This document shows, one piece after another, positions 60,362-64,000 of a stretch of 64,000 bases of DNA. Positions within the stretch are counted from its first letter, which is position 1. Each line of letters begins with the position of its first letter. The notes under the pieces are model-generated. The model ran no database searches and had not been told where the DNA came from. It saw nothing but the letters and a program-made list of their open reading frames with translations. Made by a program: the position numbers and the translations under genes. Source of the DNA: Lycocorax pyrrhopterus obiensis (lineage: Eukaryota > Chordata > Aves > Passeriformes > Paradisaeidae); the NCBI GenBank assembly GCA_014706295.1, contig JACSVZ010000002.1, positions 23,160,757 to 23,224,756 on the forward strand. The letters run 5' to 3'.

Positions 60362-60455
60362 AGGTTGCAGTGGGATGAAATGACTTGCCATTCAGCAGCA
60401 AAGCCAAATTCTTGGTTTCTGTTTTCCAGCCCCATATCCACAGTGCCATAGACAT
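60362..60455 (-). repeat. MIR-like SINE relic, minus strand
   Basis: The plus-strand order GGATGAAATGACTTGCC, TCAGCAGCAAAGCCAAATTC, TTTCTGTTTTCCAGCCCCATATCC and CAGTGCCATAGAC parallels the reverse complement of MIR as found in sauropsids (AAGTGACTTGCCC, CAGAGCCAGGAA, CTGACTCCCAG, CAGTGCTCTA). It is diverged but collinear over about 90 bp. Confidence 0.5.
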
Positions 60456-62180
60456 CTCACCTTTTAAAGGTTATGTCACTTATTCAAAGTATACTCATAA
60501 AATAACTTAATTTATAATTCTATTACTATTCTGATTTCTTATTTTCTTACTAGTTTACAGTCCTTGTCTAGCACTCACTTCTTTTAGGGTCATCCGTTCG
60601 CACCCACCTTAAAACTGCAGTCAGCTCCCACACACAAATCTATTTAGAGTTGCAGGGCTCAGCTCAGAGGCAAAGTCAATCTGTGAAAAATTCTTTGTGG
60701 AGAGAGGAATTCGTAACACCGCAATATGTCCATAAAGATCTGTATTATGATTTATGTGTTAGAACTGTGGAGAAGAACATGCAGCAATTTTCATCACTTT
60801 AGATAGAGTCTAGTAAATCCTGTGTTTATAAGAATACCAATGCAGTATCTAAGACACAAGAGAAAAGAGAAGAAGAAATTAATCAGTTAATCCTGTGTTA
60901 CTTATTTGTCAGGTATGGTTTACTGCTAAATCCTGATAACACTTATTATTAAAATGTGTAAGTATCCTGTATAGTGCTGCATCTGTGAAAGAGTAGTAGC
61001 CAACAGTTGCCAAGATAATCTAGAGGTGTCACTTAAACATTAAATGATATTAAATTGCTAAAGAAATATAAAGTGAATTGGTAAAGATGTGGCCTGTGTG
61101 AGGGGAGAAAGGTGAAGATATTCTCTCTGTACTGAGTTATGCCCCATCCTAGGAACAAGACTGGAAGTCACATTTATAGTGTGTTTTGGAAAGGAGATTA
61201 CACCTGACATTTTGGCCACACACGTCACTTGCACATATTTTGCTACGGCTTCTTTACTTCTTTAGTTACAGGGGTGCAGGATCCTGAGTTGACGCTATAA
61301 ACTGACCTTGTCAACATGGGCTTTGACACAAACTGAAATTAAACTGCAATAATTCAGCCTTATTCAACTCCTGAAAGTTGTTTTGTAGACACATGACAGG
61401 GAAGAAGATCCTTGGTTCAGTGCTACTTTAGAAGTGATGCAAATCCACTATACTCCTGTGTGTTACAAGGCTTCTGAGTTCAGGAATCACTAACCAGCCT
61501 ATAGCTGAAATTATTTTTTTCAAACCCTTCTCAGTTTGTAAAAAAATCCTAGTTTTTCTAGTGTGTCTCTTTTTCTTTTTTTTTTTTCCTTCTGAATAAA
61601 TTTTTAATGGCAGCCTTGAGTCTTACCTCTCCTGTGTATTTTGGGGCATGGATAACTAGATAAAACTAAAGCCCAGCAGAAAGCAATTTAAGTAACCTTA
61701 TATTTAGCCTTAGTGAATAGTATTCCTCAGGAAACCACAAACAAGGTATAGTCCATCGAAGAAAAGCTTCCAACAAAGCTAGGCTGTATACTGAAATAAT
61801 CTTTGAACTAGGACCTCTGAAGATGCAGAGCAACTTTATAGGCATCAATCTACTGAGTCTTGTCCATGGGGTAATTCTGAGCCTGAGCTAACAACACTGC
61901 AGATCATTTATTTTTCATATATAAGAACAAATGCATTTCTTTCAAATTTCACAGAAGTAAAACTTCCCTGTGAAGGAAGGCACACTATACAATGTGAAAA
62001 CTGCATATTTTAAAGCATATATTTATAGAAATGTCTTTATGTACTCATCCTTTCCACACACATTCAGACTCATACATACACATTATTTGTATGTTTGCAT
62101 TTGTGCACGTATATTATAGACATAGATATAAAATAAAACATGTATGCATGTCTATATGTGTATATATATTTGAAGGGGGA
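60456..62180. other. intergenic, no gene recognised
   Basis: AT-rich unique sequence, with a T-rich tract at about 61570-61588 and a TA/CA-rich stretch at about 62060-62170. Nothing gene-like was seen. Confidence 0.6.
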
Positions 62181-62184
62181 AAAG

Positions 62185-62480
62185 GATTTATGGCGGCTGA
62201 CCAGATTTAATTTGTCTGCTTGTATTTAGCACTTAAGGGCTTATATACTCAGTTTGCTCAAAAGAGTGAAGAAGTACTCCTTGCTTATGCCTCAAATCAG
62301 AAATGCATGAAGTGCAGCTGCAGAGATAATACATTCTCCCCAAAGGCTTTGGCTGAGCAAATTAGGTGTCAATGGGGTGCCTGCGCAGGCAGTACTCTCT
62401 CTAATTAGTCTCTTGAGCCTAGTTGGTGGCAGGTATAAGATGATCTAATCAATTGGTCTGTGTCTGATGGTACGTGTAAA
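62185..62480. promoter_or_regulatory. candidate conserved non-coding element
   Basis: Balanced composition with CAGATTTAATTTGTC, TTGCTCAAAAG, GAGCAAATTAGG, TGCCTGCGCAGGCAG (near-palindromic, CpG-bearing), CTCTAATTAGTC and TGATCTAATCAATTGG. Homeodomain-like words recur. No gene or repeat accounts for it. Near the right edge it would lie closest to the expected downstream gene. Confidence 0.28.
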
Positions 62481-64000
62481 AATCCTAGCAGGCAGAGCTG
62501 TCTCCCACAGGTCACTCACCTGCACAGCAGGAACGCTCATTTTCATTTTTCATCTCTTCCATCACATGATGCTGACAGTTGGTTTTAAGGAAATTGAATC
62601 CAAAAAATATCTAGTTCATAGGGCATGTAGGTCAAAATAAAGTTGCATTATGGGTATTGGTGATCCAATTAATTAATATTTATAGCAACAAGTAGCATGT
62701 AGATATTATCTGAGTGCAAATAGTATTGCTAATGTTTGGTTGGCTTTTTAAAATGATTTCTCTACCAAAGGTAGGAATAAAAGGTGTGGGAAAAATCACC
62801 TGTTAATACCGTACTTTTTTTTCAGAAAGGATGAACGTGTGGTGGAGGGAGAAGCAGAAAGAGTATTATTGTTGATGATCTTAAATATCTCCATGTTTCA
62901 CCTCATAAAGAATACAGTATCTCCAGTTGTCAGCTCACATTTTTATTTTAAAACTGAAATACTCTTATAATAATGCTAAATCAGCTGCCACATAAATAGA
63001 CCTGCACTCTGAGTGTGCTTTGCATGCTAAAGACTCTGCAGGAGCACAGCTCCACCCGATGTGATAATTTATACAGAAATTAAAAGTACCTAGAGAAGGA
63101 TGCTGAGGCTGCCAAAAGGAACATGTATTGAACTGCTATTTTTACAGGAAAGGACGTTCTTTCACTAATTAAAATAAAGAAAAATATTTGGGATTTAATC
63201 ACCCTCCTCTGCCTCATGTCTTGAGAGTATGATTAATGTTTAAATTACAAGCTTTTGTATGCCTTTCTAGAACCACTGTTCCAGCAACAGCTACTGCATT
63301 CTGAAGTTGGCATCTGCTGTTTTTAAGGTGGATTAACATTCTATCCCGTTTGGGATTTCTCTAGATAACAAACACAGAAACGAGTCACTTCACGTAGATC
63401 ACTTAATATTTCACGTACATCATTAACTTACTTGTAGGAAGCTATTAGGTTTAGTAGAGATGTCATGAAAACCAGAAGTACCAGGATCTGTGGTGAAAAA
63501 AGTTCATTTTTAAGGCAGTCTGTTATGTTTCAGGGTTTGTTGTTGGTTGTTTGTTTGTGGTTTGTTGTTTTGGTTTGGTTTTTAAGGAGATATGAAAGAA
63601 CCCTATTTTGCTCTTGGGAAATCACAAGTTGTAAATATTCCATTTAACAATTTACAATTTTATAAGCAAAGATGTGACCAGAGGCCATAAACATAATCTG
63701 CCAAGTCACCAGGCAAAACTTTGATTTGTATGATGAGGGGAATGTATGAATTCTAAGCAAGGATATTTCTAAAATATAGCTTTAAAAATACAAACATGGA
63801 ATAGTAAGCCATCTGGGAACTGAATGGCAGCACTGTGTGGAGGGCCCTGCCTCGAGTCTACGTTATGTGAACAACTGATGTTTCAGTTCAAGAGCCACAC
63901 TGAAGAAACAATGCTTTTTTAATAAAAAGATTGGTTCACACCAGTCTAAAATTTTCTGGCTTCTTTATTGTGGATTTTCTGCTGTGGATGAAGAGATGCT
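62481..64000. other. intergenic to window end, no gene recognised
   Basis: AT-rich unique sequence with a GTTT-rich tract at 63535-63584. No Frizzled or other coding frame begins before the edge. Confidence 0.6.
63535..63584 (+). repeat. GTTT/GGTTT low-complexity tract
   Basis: Repeated GTTTGT, TTGGTTG and GGTTTGGTTTT units over about 50 bp. Confidence 0.85.

Noticed and set aside
1..64000. CRISPR arrays, operons, ribosome binding sites, phage or insertion sequences
   Set aside because: The window is vertebrate: spliced gene, CR1 and SINE. No regularly spaced direct repeats were seen.
60000..64000. FZD1 coding exon
   Set aside because: Expected from synteny, but no Frizzled-like frame is present before the window edge.

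Overview
The window is vertebrate nuclear DNA, AT-rich and largely non-coding, and almost certainly from a bird. The evidence for a bird is a CR1 retrotransposon 3' tail with the ATTCTATG-type octamer (about 7989-8057), a second reverse-oriented CR1 copy (about 32917-33232), and, directly beside that copy, a reverse-oriented tRNA-Ile-derived SINE with a CR1-like tail (about 33236-33365). That SINE resembles TguSINE1, a family described from passerines, so a songbird-type genome is the best guess. The repeat calls are from memory of family sequences, with no database search.

Only one protein-coding gene is supported. Two plus-strand coding exons at 3334-3473 and 7535-7650 encode the last 84 or so residues of the PFTAIRE-type cyclin-dependent kinase CDK14: the end of the kinase C-lobe, then the C-terminal tail ending in N-S-K-H-stop. 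Exon phases match exactly (a split AAG or AAA codon enters the first exon; an ATG codon is split A|TG across the intron), with a GT donor and AG acceptors. Positions 1-3333 are intron, 3474-7534 are the last intron, and 3' UTR follows 7650 to an unknown end (candidate poly(A) signals at 9057, 10721 and 10739).

From about 11 kb to 64 kb I see no convincing coding gene. In other vertebrates FZD1, a single large coding exon, lies downstream of CDK14. No long Frizzled reading frame is present, so this stretch is read as the CDK14-FZD1 intergenic interval, with FZD1 probably beyond the right edge. It contains microsatellites, homopolymers, short tandem duplications, a few very old MIR-like relics, and blocks whose texture (homeodomain, TCF-like or octamer-like words, local CpGs) suggests conserved regulatory elements. 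Conservation cannot be tested from one sequence.

The most interesting items are: two related segments (36641-36740 and 37293-37385) that match at 35 of 44 ungapped positions and share further downstream words; an exon-like 91-bp block at 34467-34557, open in two frames with splice-like borders; a CpG-bearing block with a CTCF-like word near 25.3 kb; the nested or abutting SINE/CR1; and several perfect inverted repeats. I found no CRISPR array, operon, phage, or evident new enzymatic system.
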